NCBI GenBank assembly: GCA_022843025.1
Contig: JALHOL010000010.1
Location: 1-64,000, forward strand
Length of the DNA: 64,000 nt
Source: Paracoccaceae bacterium
Lineage (GTDB): Bacteria > Pseudomonadota > Alphaproteobacteria > Rhodobacterales > Rhodobacteraceae
Direction: 5' to 3'
A program made the translations under genes and the position numbers. Below, piece after piece: positions 53,141-62,801 of this stretch. Position 1 is the stretch's first letter. Every line of letters begins with the position of its first letter. Below the pieces are notes generated by a model that searched no databases, was not told the origin of the DNA, and worked only from the letters and a program-made list of their open reading frames with translations.

Positions 53141-53175
53141 AAAGGCCCCTGTCGCAGGACCGGGGCCTTTTGCCT
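53141..53175 (+). terminator. Terminator after pntB
   Basis: AAAGGCCCC and GGGGCCTTT pair around a 12-base loop, followed by TGCCTTT, 28 bases after the pntB stop. Confidence 0.8.
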
Positions 53176-53383
53176 TTCAAGGCCATCGCCGCCATAAGCC
53201 CGGCTCGGCAAAAGGCCCCGGATCAAGCCCGAAACCGGTTTTCATCTGCCCCAATCCCGCGCAACCGCGCACAACCTTCGGGCTTTTCTGCAACATCCGC
53301 CTTGCATACCCCGGTATTCCTTCAATTCTCTGGAAGCGTCGCCCCCGCCATCCTACCTCGCTGAAAAGCCTGACAGGACACAC

Positions 53384-54667
53384 ATGCCCACCGTATCGGA
53401 CCACCCGCTTCGCTATTCCCTTGTGAATGAATTGCACGCGCGGCCTTTCCCCGCGCTCGAGGTGCCCTGTCACGCCGTCTACATGGCCTTCAAGGAACCG
53501 CTCGACGCCGCCAACCGCGACCGCAGCCTTGACCGCGCGCACCTGCTGGCCCTGCTGGATCGCCACGCTTCGGCCCATCCGCAGCCCGATGCCACCCATT
53601 TCTCCGGCCCCATCGGGCGCTCCGATCTGAAATGGGAAAGCCATACCGAGTTCGTCACCTATTCCGCCTTCGGCCCCGGCCTTTCCACCCGCCCCTTCGA
53701 TCCGGCTGAGGCCGAGGTCTTCCCCGATGACTGGCTCGCCACCGCGCCGGGCAAGCGCATCTGTTCCGTCCTGATCCGGGTCGAGGAACTGCCCGAAGAT
53801 GACGAGGCCGTCATGTCCAAGCTCGAAGACTGGTTCGTTCCCGAAAGCCTTGCGGTCAGCCGCGTGGTGGATGGCGCGGCTATCGTCGCGGGCGATTTCC
53901 GCATCGACCCCGCCGGTCACATGCGCTTTGCCGTCTTCGTCCGCCCCGGCACCGGCTCGCGCCGCGTAGGCCGCATCGTGCAGCGCCTGTGCGAGGTGGA
54001 AACCTACCGCTCCATGTCCATGCTGGGCCTGATGCGCGCGCGCCAACTGACAGGCCGCCTGAACGCGCTTGACCCGCAGCTGATGGAACTCGTTTCGGCC
54101 CTCGATACGTCCGAGCGCTCGCCCGAAGCGGCCTTGCACGAACTGCTGACCATTTCTTCGGAACTGGAAAGCCTTGCCGTGCAGTTTTCCTTCCGCTTCG
54201 GCGCCACCGCGGCCTATGAGGCCATCGTCAACCAGCGGATCGAGGTGATGCGCGAACAACGCATCCTTGGCCGCCAGACGTTTGGCGAATTCATGATGCG
54301 CCGCTACGATCCCGCCATGCGCACGGTGAAATCCGCCGAGGCACGGCTGAAAAGCATGGCCGAACGGGCGCAACGCGCGGCGGAACTCTTGCGCACCCGC
54401 GTCGATGTGGAACGCAGCGCGCAGAACCAGAAGCTGCTGGAAAGCATGGACAAACGCGCCGATCTGCAACTGCGCCTGCAACGCACGGTCGAAGGCCTGT
54501 CAACGGTGGCCATCAGCTACTATGCCGTGAACCTCGCCGCCTATGCGCTGGAACCGCTCGCGCATCAGGTCCATTTGTCCCACGGCGCGCTGCTCGCCAT
54601 CCTGACGCCCATCGTCCTTGTCGGCGTCTGGCTGATGGTCCGCCGCATCCGCAACCATTTCGACTGA
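53384..54667 (+). CDS. DUF3422 family membrane protein
   Basis: A 427-residue protein of unknown function, widespread in proteobacteria. It begins HPLRYSLVNELHARPFPALE, has a mostly soluble middle with a coiled-coil-like stretch (KSAEARLKSMAERAQRAAELL), and ends in two membrane helices separated by a short loop. Membrane anchoring at the C-terminus puts most of the chain on one side. Its neighbours give no hint of function. Confidence 0.82.
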   Translation: MPTVSDHPLRYSLVNELHARPFPALEVPCHAVYMAFKEPLDAANRDRSLDRAHLLALLDRHASAHPQPDATHFSGPIGRSDLKWESHTEFVTYSAFGPGLSTRPFDPAEAEVFPDDWLATAPGKRICSVLIRVEELPEDDEAVMSKLEDWFVPESLAVSRVVDGAAIVAGDFRIDPAGHMRFAVFVRPGTGSRRVGRIVQRLCEVETYRSMSMLGLMRARQLTGRLNALDPQLMELVSALDTSERSPEAALHELLTISSELESLAVQFSFRFGATAAYEAIVNQRIEVMREQRILGRQTFGEFMMRRYDPAMRTVKSAEARLKSMAERAQRAAELLRTRVDVERSAQNQKLLESMDKRADLQLRLQRTVEGLSTVAISYYAVNLAAYALEPLAHQVHLSHGALLAILTPIVLVGVWLMVRRIRNHFD

Positions 54668-54748
54668 CCACCCAAGGCTTGCTCAGGATCAAGGACAGCC
54701 CCCACCCGCTGCGCCAGTATGGCCGCATTTGGAAACCGGGGCGCGCGC

Positions 54749-55600
54749 ATGATCTGGGTGAAACTCATCGGTATTGGTCTGGCCTCTGTCCTGCTTCTCT
54801 GGGGCAGTCTGGCCCTACTGGGCGCATGGCTCTGGCCGCAACGCATGGCCGAGATGCAGCGCAGGCTGGCGGCAGCAGAACAGAACCTTCCCGACGCCGC
54901 CTATGATCCGGCGCAGCTTGACGGCCTGCCTGCCCCCGTCGCCCGCTATCTGCGTGCGGTGTTGACCCCCGGCCAGCCACGCATCCGCCGGGCTGAAATG
55001 GCGCATGAGGGGCTTTTCAACATGGGCGAGGGGGCCGATAACTGGAAACCCTTCACCTCTACCCAGAGTGTCACGGTGGCGCGGCCCGGGTTTGTCTGGG
55101 ATGGCCGCATTGCCATGGCTCCCGGCCTGCCGGTGCGGGTGATCGATGCCTATGTGGCGGGCGAAGGCATGCTTCTTCCCGCCATCCTGGGGCTGATCCC
55201 GCTTGCCCGGCTGGAAGGCGGCGGCGCGATTGCCGAAGGCGAGTTGTTGCGTTGGCTTGCCGAAACCCCGTGGTATCCCACGGCGCTGCTGCCGGGTGGC
55301 GCTGTGTCCTGGGCGGCGATCGATGACCACAGCGCTCGGGCAGTGGTCACTGACGGTGCGGTCAAAGTTGAACTGACCTTCACCTTCGGCCCTGATGATC
55401 TGATCACCACCATCCGGGCCGAGGCGCGCAGTCGTACCGTTGCGGGGGCCATGATTGCTACGCCTTGGGAAGGGCGCTGGTGGGGCTATGAACGCCGCAA
55501 CGGATTTGTCGTCCCGACATCGGGCGAGGTCAGCTGGATCCTGCCGCAAGGGCGCAAACCCTATTGGCAGGGCCGCGTCACGGCCCTGCACGCAGAGTGA
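54749..55600 (+). CDS. DUF6544 family protein
   Basis: A 283-residue protein with one N-terminal membrane helix (LIGIGLASVLLLWGSLALLG), then a domain with LPAPVARYLRAVLTPGQP, GRIAMAPGLPVRVIDAYVAG and ETPWYPTALLPGGAVSWAAI. I recognise it as the DUF6544/DUF6920 type, function unknown. ATG 54749 is chosen so that the helix is near the start; ATG 54719 would add 10 residues. It runs toward oppC on the other strand, 3 bases apart. Confidence 0.75.
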   Translation: MIWVKLIGIGLASVLLLWGSLALLGAWLWPQRMAEMQRRLAAAEQNLPDAAYDPAQLDGLPAPVARYLRAVLTPGQPRIRRAEMAHEGLFNMGEGADNWKPFTSTQSVTVARPGFVWDGRIAMAPGLPVRVIDAYVAGEGMLLPAILGLIPLARLEGGGAIAEGELLRWLAETPWYPTALLPGGAVSWAAIDDHSARAVVTDGAVKVELTFTFGPDDLITTIRAEARSRTVAGAMIATPWEGRWWGYERRNGFVVPTSGEVSWILPQGRKPYWQGRVTALHAE

Positions 55601-55603
55601 TGA

Positions 55604-56551
55604 TCACCGCCCGCGAATACGCGGGTCCAGCGCATCGCGCAGACCGTCCCCGATATAGTTCACGCTCAGCACCGTCAGCGAAATCGCCAGCCCCGGCCAC
55701 ATCACCCGTTCCGGATAGGTGCGGATCTCGGCGATCCCGTCAAACAGCAGCCGCCCCCATGTCGGGAAATCCGGCGGAAAGCCAAGCCCCAGGAAGGACA
55801 GCACCGATTCCGTGATGATCGCCGCCGCAATCCCCAGCGTCGCCGCCACCAGCACGGGCGACAGGACGTTGGGCAGGATATGGCGTGTGATGATCCGGCG
55901 CGACGGCGTGCCGATGGACCGCGCCGCCAGCACGAACTCCCGCTCCTTCAGCGCCAGCACCTCGCCCCGCACCACGCGCGCCGCCTGCATCCAGCTTGTC
56001 AGGCCAATCGCCATCACGATCAGCAGGAACGTGCCCAGCCGCGGCCCCAGCACGCCCGCGATGGGATCGCGGAACAGAAAGATCATCACCAGCAGCAAAG
56101 GCAGCAGCGGCAGAGCCAGAAACAGGTCCGTCAACCGCATCAAAAGCCCGTCAAGCCGCCGGAAATACCCCGCGATCACCCCCACCGCCGTGCCGATGAA
56201 AATGGCGACCAGCATCGCGACCATCCCCACCGCCAAGGATATGCGCCCCCCGAACATCATCCGCGCCAGCATGTCGCGGCCCAGCTGATCGGTGCCCAAG
56301 GGATGCGCCAAGGATGGCCCCTGATTGCGCATCTTGAACATCTTCACCGTGTCGCTTTCGATGAAGTTCGGATCGATCCGCCAGATCAGCGGCCCGACAA
56401 GGCAGAACAACGTCAGCGCGCCGAGCATGACCAGCGCCGTCATGGCGCCCTTGTGCTTGCGGAACTGCGCCCAGACATCGGCCCAGGGGCCGCGCACGCG
56501 CTCGGCCTGTGTCACTGTGGCGCTCGCCGTTTCGGGGGCCGACTCAGTCAT
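55604..56551 (-). CDS. oppC: Oligopeptide-type ABC transporter permease C
   Basis: A 315-residue inner-membrane permease with six helices. The N-terminal segment HPLGTDQLGRDMLARMMFGG and the ATPase-contacting loop AARSIGTPSRRIITRHILPN are typical of DppC/OppC. Its ATG overlaps the end of oppB by 8 bases. It is the last gene of the operon. Confidence 0.9.
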   Translation of the reverse strand: MTESAPETASATVTQAERVRGPWADVWAQFRKHKGAMTALVMLGALTLFCLVGPLIWRIDPNFIESDTVKMFKMRNQGPSLAHPLGTDQLGRDMLARMMFGGRISLAVGMVAMLVAIFIGTAVGVIAGYFRRLDGLLMRLTDLFLALPLLPLLLVMIFLFRDPIAGVLGPRLGTFLLIVMAIGLTSWMQAARVVRGEVLALKEREFVLAARSIGTPSRRIITRHILPNVLSPVLVAATLGIAAAIITESVLSFLGLGFPPDFPTWGRLLFDGIAEIRTYPERVMWPGLAISLTVLSVNYIGDGLRDALDPRIRGR

Positions 56552-57551
56552 AGCGGATCCTCGGATCAAGGATGCCGTACAGAATATCGGCAATCAGGTT
56601 GAACATCACGATCAGCACCGCAAAGATGAAGGTCACGGTTTGCACGGTGGGCAGGTCGGACACATGGATGGCATTGATCAGCGCCGCCCCGATGCCGTTG
56701 ATCTTGAAGATCTGCTCGGTCACGATGGCCCCGCCAAACACCGTGGGCAGACCCAGCGCAATCACCGTCACCACCGGGATCAGCGAATTGCGCAGCACGT
56801 GCTTCATCACGACCTTGCCTTCGCCCATCCCCTTGGCCCGTGCCGTGCGCACATAATCCTGCCCAAGGTTCTCCAGCACCGAAGACCGGGTATAGCGGCT
56901 GATCTCGGCCGCGTTGAACAGCGCCAGCACGGTCACCGGCAGCGCCATTTGCAACATCATCGTCTTGAACGTGGCCCAGTCGACCACCTCAAGATTGGTG
57001 TCATAGATCGTCGGGAACCAGCCAAGGTTCACCGCGAAAATCAGGATCAGGATATTGCCGGTAAAGAAGGTGGGGACCGAAAACCCCGCCATGGCAAAGA
57101 AAGTGCCGGCCTGATCGAACCAGGAATACTGGCGATAGGCCGAATAGATGCCGATAGGCAGCGCGATCAGCACCCCGATCAGATAGGCGGTACCCACCAC
57201 CGTCAGCGTCTGGGGCAGGCGTTCCCCGATGATCTGGAACACCGGCACCTTGGATTGCCAGCTGATGATCCGCTGCGCGCCTTGGGCGAAATCGGTGCCG
57301 AACAGCGCATCGATGCCATAAAGCGGCTCGATCCAGAAGAACTGCTTCAACCACAGCACATAGCGCACCATCACCGGCTGATCCGCGCCCATGGCGGCCA
57401 GCATCTTCTGCCGCACCTCAGGGGGAACCGTCAGCGGTATCTCGGAAAGCGGGCTCCCCGGGGCCAGATCGACCAGCAGAAAGATCACAAGGCTGATCAA
57501 CAGCAGCGTGGGTATCGCCGCAAGCAATCGCCGGATGGTGAATGAAAGCAT
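56544..57551 (-). CDS. oppB: Oligopeptide-type ABC transporter permease B
   Basis: A 335-residue permease, beginning MLSFTIRRLLAAIPTLLLIS and carrying the loop RTARAKGMGEGKVVMKHVLR before the last helices. Hairpin 57611-57641 separates it from the binding-protein gene upstream, consistent with less permease than binding protein. Confidence 0.9.
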   Translation of the reverse strand: MLSFTIRRLLAAIPTLLLISLVIFLLVDLAPGSPLSEIPLTVPPEVRQKMLAAMGADQPVMVRYVLWLKQFFWIEPLYGIDALFGTDFAQGAQRIISWQSKVPVFQIIGERLPQTLTVVGTAYLIGVLIALPIGIYSAYRQYSWFDQAGTFFAMAGFSVPTFFTGNILILIFAVNLGWFPTIYDTNLEVVDWATFKTMMLQMALPVTVLALFNAAEISRYTRSSVLENLGQDYVRTARAKGMGEGKVVMKHVLRNSLIPVVTVIALGLPTVFGGAIVTEQIFKINGIGAALINAIHVSDLPTVQTVTFIFAVLIVMFNLIADILYGILDPRIRYD

Positions 57552-57610
57552 GAACGTCCTGTCCGCAATGAACGCAAGGGATGTGCCCGAGGGAACGCAA
57601 GGTATGCGAA

Positions 57611-57641
57611 GGGCGCGGCAGGGAAGACCCCCACCGCGCCC
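57611..57641 (-). promoter_or_regulatory. Intercistronic hairpin between binding protein and oppB
   Basis: GGGCGCGG and CCGCGCCC form a perfect 8-bp stem with a 15-base loop just after the binding-protein stop. No T-run follows, so partial termination or protection of the upstream mRNA is likely. Confidence 0.6.
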
Positions 57642-57656
57642 CAACTCATGATCTGC

Positions 57657-59360
57657 TTATTTCACGCGGGTCCAGTCCTGCGCGTTCCACAGTTCGGTAT
57701 CCCACGAATTCATGATGAACCCGTCCAGCGTGTTGGACTTGGCCGAGAAGCGGCCGCGATCCACCAGCGGGATGATCACATTCGTGTCCTTGGTCAGCAT
57801 GTCGTTCATTTTCATGACCAACGCACCGCGTGCCTCGATCCCGGACGTGCCCGACAGTTCCTTCAGCAGCGCGTCATAGGCCGGGTCGCAGAAGCGGTTG
57901 ATGTTCTCGCCCTGCCACTGGTTGTCCGGACCCGGGATCTTGTCGCACAGATACTGCGCCATATAGGGCTCGGCATCGGTGCCATCGAAGTTGTTGGCGT
58001 ACATTTCCACGTCCGCGTAGAACTTCTGGAAGGTGTCGGGCGACGCCGCATCCCCACCAAAGAACACCGACGGGTCAATCGCCTTCAGCTCGACTTCCAC
58101 GCCCAGCTCATTCCACCAGCCCTTGACCAGCGCCTGGAAATCCTGACGCACGGGGTTGACGGTGGTCTGGTACACGAGAGACAGCTTCTTGCCGTCCTTG
58201 TCGCGGATGCCGTCGCCATCGCTGTCGGTCCAGCCCGCGCCTTCCAGCAGGGCCTTGGCACCTTCCATGTCCTGCGTCAGGCATTCGGTGTTGTCCGATG
58301 CCTGGAACGCCGGGGCCGGCACCAGGTTGCAGGTCGGGCGGCCCGCGCCGCCATAGCCCACATCCACCAGCGTCTGGCGGTCAATCGCCATCGACAGCGC
58401 CTTGCGGACATTCGCATCGCTCAGGATCGGGTGCGGATGCTTGACCGTGGACCGCTCGCCTTCCGGCAGGGCCGGATCGGGGTTGGTCATGTTGATCTCG
58501 ATCCGCTCCACCAGCGTGCCGAAAGCGTTGACAAAGGTGCCCTTGCCGCCGGCTTCCATCTGGGCCTGCTGCTCGGGGTTGATCTGGGTGTTCCAGGCGT
58601 AATCGAATTCGCCGGTTTCCATCACGGCCGAGGCCGCCGCCAGCGCATCGCCGCCGCCTTTCAACGTTACCTTGGCAAAGGCAGGCTTTGCCGGATCGCG
58701 ATAGTTCGGGTTGGCTTCCAGCGTGACCACGTCATTCACCTTGAAATCGGTGACGATGAAGGGGCCGGTGCCGATGGGCTTGGAATTCTGCTCGGTGCAG
58801 GATGCCGCCGCAGCGCCAAGGCAGGCCTCGAACTGCGCCTTTTGCAGGATCGGCGCGGTGCCGCCCGTGAACGGCTGATAGGGATAGGGCTTCGGCCCTT
58901 CGAATTTGACGACGACGGTCAGGTCATCGGGCGTGTCGATCGACGCGATGCCTTCGTACTTCGCGCCCTGCGCGCAGCCGCCTTCGGGATGGGTGCAATA
59001 TTCCCAGGTGAATTTCACGTCAGCCGAGGTGACGGGCGTGCCATCCGACCAAACCAGGCCTTCCTTCAGCTTCCAGGTGATCGAGGTCAGGTCAGCCGAA
59101 ACGCCGCCATTCTCGACCGTCGGAATATCCGCCGCAAGGCGCGGGAACATCTTGCCGTCCTGATCGAACCCGGCCAGCGGCTCCAGCACCAGCGACCCGG
59201 CCTCGACGTCCTTGGTCCCGGACGACAGATAGGCATTCAGCACCGAGACGGCCTGGTAATAGAATACCTTGACCTCGCCATCGGCGCCCCGTTCGGCATG
59301 GGCCGCCGGGGCCAGCGCAAAGGCCGCCGCAGCGCCCAGAAGGGCGGTTCTGAATTTCAT
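57657..59360 (-). CDS. Family 5 extracellular solute-binding protein
   Basis: A 567-residue periplasmic binding protein with a signal peptide ([20 protein letters not shown]). It has the family 5 pattern [21 protein letters not shown] and [12 protein letters not shown]. An aspartate-rich loop, [16 protein letters not shown], resembles the calcium-binding loops seen in some members. Four cysteines ([17 protein letters not shown]) may form disulphides. It overlaps oppF by four bases. The ligand may be a peptide or another amide; unknown. Confidence 0.9.
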   Translation of the reverse strand: MKFRTALLGAAAAFALAPAAHAERGADGEVKVFYYQAVSVLNAYLSSGTKDVEAGSLVLEPLAGFDQDGKMFPRLAADIPTVENGGVSADLTSITWKLKEGLVWSDGTPVTSADVKFTWEYCTHPEGGCAQGAKYEGIASIDTPDDLTVVVKFEGPKPYPYQPFTGGTAPILQKAQFEACLGAAAASCTEQNSKPIGTGPFIVTDFKVNDVVTLEANPNYRDPAKPAFAKVTLKGGGDALAAASAVMETGEFDYAWNTQINPEQQAQMEAGGKGTFVNAFGTLVERIEINMTNPDPALPEGERSTVKHPHPILSDANVRKALSMAIDRQTLVDVGYGGAGRPTCNLVPAPAFQASDNTECLTQDMEGAKALLEGAGWTDSDGDGIRDKDGKKLSLVYQTTVNPVRQDFQALVKGWWNELGVEVELKAIDPSVFFGGDAASPDTFQKFYADVEMYANNFDGTDAEPYMAQYLCDKIPGPDNQWQGENINRFCDPAYDALLKELSGTSGIEARGALVMKMNDMLTKDTNVIIPLVDRGRFSAKSNTLDGFIMNSWDTELWNAQDWTRVK

Positions 59361-60427
59361 TTCACTTCTCCTTGTTGGTTGTGCTCACGCACCTCGGCAC
59401 CGGGGGATGCGTGCCCCCCGGCATTGTTCGGGCTGACCAGATGGCAGGCGACAAAGCGCCCGGCTTCCACCTCGATCAGCTTCGGTTCGACATCGCGGCA
59501 GACCGGCATCACGACCGGGCAGCGCGTGCAGAAATTGCATCCTTTGGGCGGGTTGGCCGGCGATGGAACATCCCCCGTCAGGATGATGCGCTGGCGCGTC
59601 GCCTCCAGCGTGGGGTCGGCCTCTGGCACCGCTGACAGCAGCGCCTTGGCATAGGGGTGCAGCGGGCGCGCATACAGCGCCTCGCGCGGCGACAGTTCCG
59701 CGATCTGGCCCAGATACATCACCGCCACGCGGTCCGCGATATGGCGCACCATGGAAAGGTCATGGCTGATGAACAGGTAGGTCAGCCCCAGCCTGTCCTG
59801 CAAATCCTCCAGCAGGTTCACCACCTGCGCCTGAATCGATACGTCCAGCGCGGCAATGGGTTCATCGCAGACGATGAATTTCGGGTTCAACGCCAGCGCG
59901 CGGGCAATCCCGATGCGCTGCCGCTGCCCGCCCGAAAACTCATGCGGGTAACGGTTGGCAAAGCGGCGGTTCAGCCCGACCTGATCCATCAACTCATGCA
60001 CCCGCGCGGTCTTTTTCTCGGCCGACCAATCGGTATGCTCATCCAGCGGCTCGCCGATGATCGCGGCCAGCGTCATGCGCGGGTTCAGGCTCGCCTGCGG
60101 GTCTTGGAACACCATCTGCATCGTGGGCCGCTTGCGGCGCAGCGCATCGGGCGACAGCGTCGCTACATCCTCGCCGTCAATCACAACCGACCCGCCCGTC
60201 AGTTCATAAAGCCGCAGCAGCGCCCGGCCCACGGTGGATTTGCCGCAACCGGATTCCCCCACCAGCCCCAGCGTCTCGCCCGCCATGATGTCAAAGCTGA
60301 CACCGTCCACGGCTTTTACCGCGCCCACCCTGCGGCGCAGGATGCCCGCATAGATCGGGAAATGCATCTTCAGATCCCGCACCCGAACCAGCGGCTCGCC
60401 CTGCGTCACGCGCCCCCCGTCAGCCAT
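59357..60427 (-). CDS. oppF: Oligopeptide ABC transporter ATPase F
   Basis: A 356-residue ATPase with Walker [18 protein letters not shown], signature [19 protein letters not shown] and Walker [19 protein letters not shown]. The C-terminal oligopeptide motif has Cys residues ([15 protein letters not shown]), which may bind an Fe-S cluster as in other family members. It overlaps oppD by 8 bases and the binding-protein gene by 4. Confidence 0.92.
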   Translation of the reverse strand: MADGGRVTQGEPLVRVRDLKMHFPIYAGILRRRVGAVKAVDGVSFDIMAGETLGLVGESGCGKSTVGRALLRLYELTGGSVVIDGEDVATLSPDALRRKRPTMQMVFQDPQASLNPRMTLAAIIGEPLDEHTDWSAEKKTARVHELMDQVGLNRRFANRYPHEFSGGQRQRIGIARALALNPKFIVCDEPIAALDVSIQAQVVNLLEDLQDRLGLTYLFISHDLSMVRHIADRVAVMYLGQIAELSPREALYARPLHPYAKALLSAVPEADPTLEATRQRIILTGDVPSPANPPKGCNFCTRCPVVMPVCRDVEPKLIEVEAGRFVACHLVSPNNAGGHASPGAEVREHNQQGEVK

Positions 60428-61430
60428 GGGTCACCTCCGGGCTCCAATGGCAGGCGACGTCATGGCCTTGGCCCACAGGCTTGCCATCCACCGCCCGGCG
60501 CAGGGGATTTTCCGCCTCGCAGCGGTCATGCTTATACGCGCAGCGCGCACGGAAGGGGCAGGCCACAGGCGCCCCCGACAGGATCGGCGGTTGGCCCTGA
60601 ATCACCTCCAGCCGCGCCGCGCGTTCACCGGTCAGCGACGGCACGGTCTTCAGCAACGCGCGGGTATAGGGATGCTGCGGATTGGCGAACAATTCCCGTA
60701 CCGGGGCCTGCTCCACAACCTGTCCACCATACATCACCATCACACGGTCCGCGATACCTGCGATCACGCCCAGATCATGCGTGATCCAGACAATCGCCAT
60801 GCCAAGCTTCTGGCGCAACTCTTTGACCAGTTCAATGATCTGCGCCTGAATTGTCACATCCAGCGCCGTCGTCGGTTCATCCGCGATCAGCACGTCCGGG
60901 TCACAGGCCAGCGCGATGGCGATCATCACCCGCTGCCGCATCCCGCCCGAAAACTGATGCGGATAGCTTTTCAGCCGCTTCTTCGCATCCGGAATGCCCA
61001 CCAGCGCCAGCAACTCTGCCGCCCGATCCTCGGCCTGGGCCTTGGTCATGCCCATATGCTTGATCAGCGGTTCCATGATCTGGTTGCCCACGGTGAAAAC
61101 CGGGTTCAGGCTCGTCATCGGGTCCTGAAACACGAACCCCACCTTCGCGCCGCGCACCGCCTGCAAATCGCGCGGGCTGAGCTTCAGCAGATCACGCCCG
61201 CCCAGCAGCACCTCGCCCGCCCGCACCTCGGCAGGGGGCGACGGCAGCAGTCCGATCAGCGACATCATGGTCACCGATTTGCCCGACCCGCTTTCCCCCA
61301 CAACGCCCAGCAATTCGCCGGGCCGCAGGTGAAAGCTCACGGAATTCACGGCATGGATTTCGCCGCCGCGCGTTTTGAAAACGGTCTTGAGCCCCCGCAC
61401 ATCGAGGACAGGTTCCGCCCCATCGGGCAT
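60420..61430 (-). CDS. oppD: Oligopeptide ABC transporter ATPase D
   Basis: A 336-residue ATPase with Walker [21 protein letters not shown], signature [19 protein letters not shown] and Walker [19 protein letters not shown]. The C-terminal part has [20 protein letters not shown]. The ATG at 61430 is preferred; an in-frame ATG upstream at 61451 is possible. First gene of the operon, divergent from the M20 gene. Confidence 0.92.
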   Translation of the reverse strand: MPDGAEPVLDVRGLKTVFKTRGGEIHAVNSVSFHLRPGELLGVVGESGSGKSVTMMSLIGLLPSPPAEVRAGEVLLGGRDLLKLSPRDLQAVRGAKVGFVFQDPMTSLNPVFTVGNQIMEPLIKHMGMTKAQAEDRAAELLALVGIPDAKKRLKSYPHQFSGGMRQRVMIAIALACDPDVLIADEPTTALDVTIQAQIIELVKELRQKLGMAIVWITHDLGVIAGIADRVMVMYGGQVVEQAPVRELFANPQHPYTRALLKTVPSLTGERAARLEVIQGQPPILSGAPVACPFRARCAYKHDRCEAENPLRRAVDGKPVGQGHDVACHWSPEVTHG

Positions 61431-61558
61431 ATGTAGACCCCCCAAGGTCACAGGATTATTGTTTTTCTCAGATGCAGCTTTGCGCTGTCACCCGGCGTGT
61501 GGGGGGGAGTGTTAGAGATTTTTTGCAATGCCGCAAGCCGCTTGTTCGCCCTTACCTT

Positions 61559-61575
61559 GCGTCACCCGGTGACGC
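61559..61575. promoter_or_regulatory. Perfect dyad between oppD and the M20 gene
   Basis: GCGTCACC-C-GGTGACGC is a perfect 17-base inverted repeat in the divergent intergenic region, 57 bases before the M20 start. It looks like an operator for a dimeric regulator (GntR or LysR size), which is not encoded in the window. Confidence 0.45.
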
Positions 61576-61631
61576 CTTGACCACCCGGCAATCCCTCGCC
61601 AGTCTGCGCGCACCGCACAGGAAAGCATCGC

Positions 61632-62801
61632 ATGCCCGCCGTCTCGACTCTTTCGCCCCGCGAAATCCTTGATCAGTTGGTCAAATTCCCAACTGTCAGC
61701 CGCGACACCAACCTTCCGCTTATCGACTGGGTGCAGGATTACCTCGCCCTGCAGGGAATCGACTCGCATCGCCACTGGAACGAAGATCGCAGCAAGGCCG
61801 CGCTTTTCGCCCATGTCGGCCCGTGGGAAGAGGGGGCAGTTGTGCTGTCGGGCCATACCGATGTCGTCCCTGTGGATGGCCAAAGCTGGACGTCTGATCC
61901 TTGGACGGTCACCGAACGTGACGGCCGCCTTTACGGGCGCGGCACCTGCGACATGAAGGGATTCGATGCCCTGTCCATCTGGGCCTTGGTCGAGGCGCAT
62001 CAGCGCGGCGTCAAGCGCCCGCTTCAGATCGCGCTCTCCTATGATGAGGAAATCGGCTGCACCGGTGCCCCCCCGATGATCGCCGCCATGCAGGGCGTGC
62101 TGCCCAAAGGCGCCGCCGCCATCATCGGCGAGCCGTCCCTGATGAAAGTCATCAACGGCCACAAAGGCGGCACGGGCTTTCATGTGCATGTCAAAGGGTT
62201 CGAGGTCCATTCCTCGCTGCTGCCCTATGGTGTGTCGGCCATCATGGAAGGCGCGCGTCTCATCCAATGGGCCAATGACCGCAATGCCTGGATCCAATCA
62301 CAGCCCCGCACCGCCGAGGCGCTGCCTTTTGACCCGCCCTTCACAACGCTGCATGTCGGCATGATCCAGGGCGGCACCGCCCATAACATCACCGCCGCCG
62401 ATTGCCGCTTCGCGCTGGAAATGCGCGTCGTCCCGGGCGAAGAGGTCGAAGCCCACGCCCAGACCTTCATCGCCGAAGTGGCACGGCTTGAAGCCGCGAT
62501 GCAGGCCATCCGCCCCGAATCCGCCATCCATCTGGATCGTTTCTTCGGCGTCCCCGCCCTGACCCCGGAACAGGGCGGCGCAGCCGAGGCGCTGGCCCGC
62601 CGCCTGACCGGTGATAACGCATCGGGCGTCGTGTCCTACGGGACTGAGGCCGGCCAGTTCCAAGAGGCGGGCTACTCCGCCGCCATCTGCGGCCCCGGCG
62701 ATATCGCGCAGGCGCATCAGGCCGATGAATGGCTGGCCCTGTCGGAATTTCAGGCCGGCCACCGCTTCATGCATCGCTTGCTGGATGAACTCGCCCGATG
62801 A
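61632..62801 (+). CDS. M20 family deacylase (acetylornithine deacetylase/ArgE type)
   Basis: A 389-residue zinc-dependent amidohydrolase. Metal ligands are in VVLSGHTDVVPVDGQSW, RGTCDMKGFDALS and SYDEEIGCTGAPPM; a dimerisation domain lies in the middle. ArgE removes the acetyl group of acetylornithine. Its place beside a peptide-type transporter and an FAD oxidase suggests instead a catabolic role on imported N-acyl or peptide substrates. Its stop overlaps the next start. Confidence 0.85.
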   Translation: MPAVSTLSPREILDQLVKFPTVSRDTNLPLIDWVQDYLALQGIDSHRHWNEDRSKAALFAHVGPWEEGAVVLSGHTDVVPVDGQSWTSDPWTVTERDGRLYGRGTCDMKGFDALSIWALVEAHQRGVKRPLQIALSYDEEIGCTGAPPMIAAMQGVLPKGAAAIIGEPSLMKVINGHKGGTGFHVHVKGFEVHSSLLPYGVSAIMEGARLIQWANDRNAWIQSQPRTAEALPFDPPFTTLHVGMIQGGTAHNITAADCRFALEMRVVPGEEVEAHAQTFIAEVARLEAAMQAIRPESAIHLDRFFGVPALTPEQGGAAEALARRLTGDNASGVVSYGTEAGQFQEAGYSAAICGPGDIAQAHQADEWLALSEFQAGHRFMHRLLDELAR

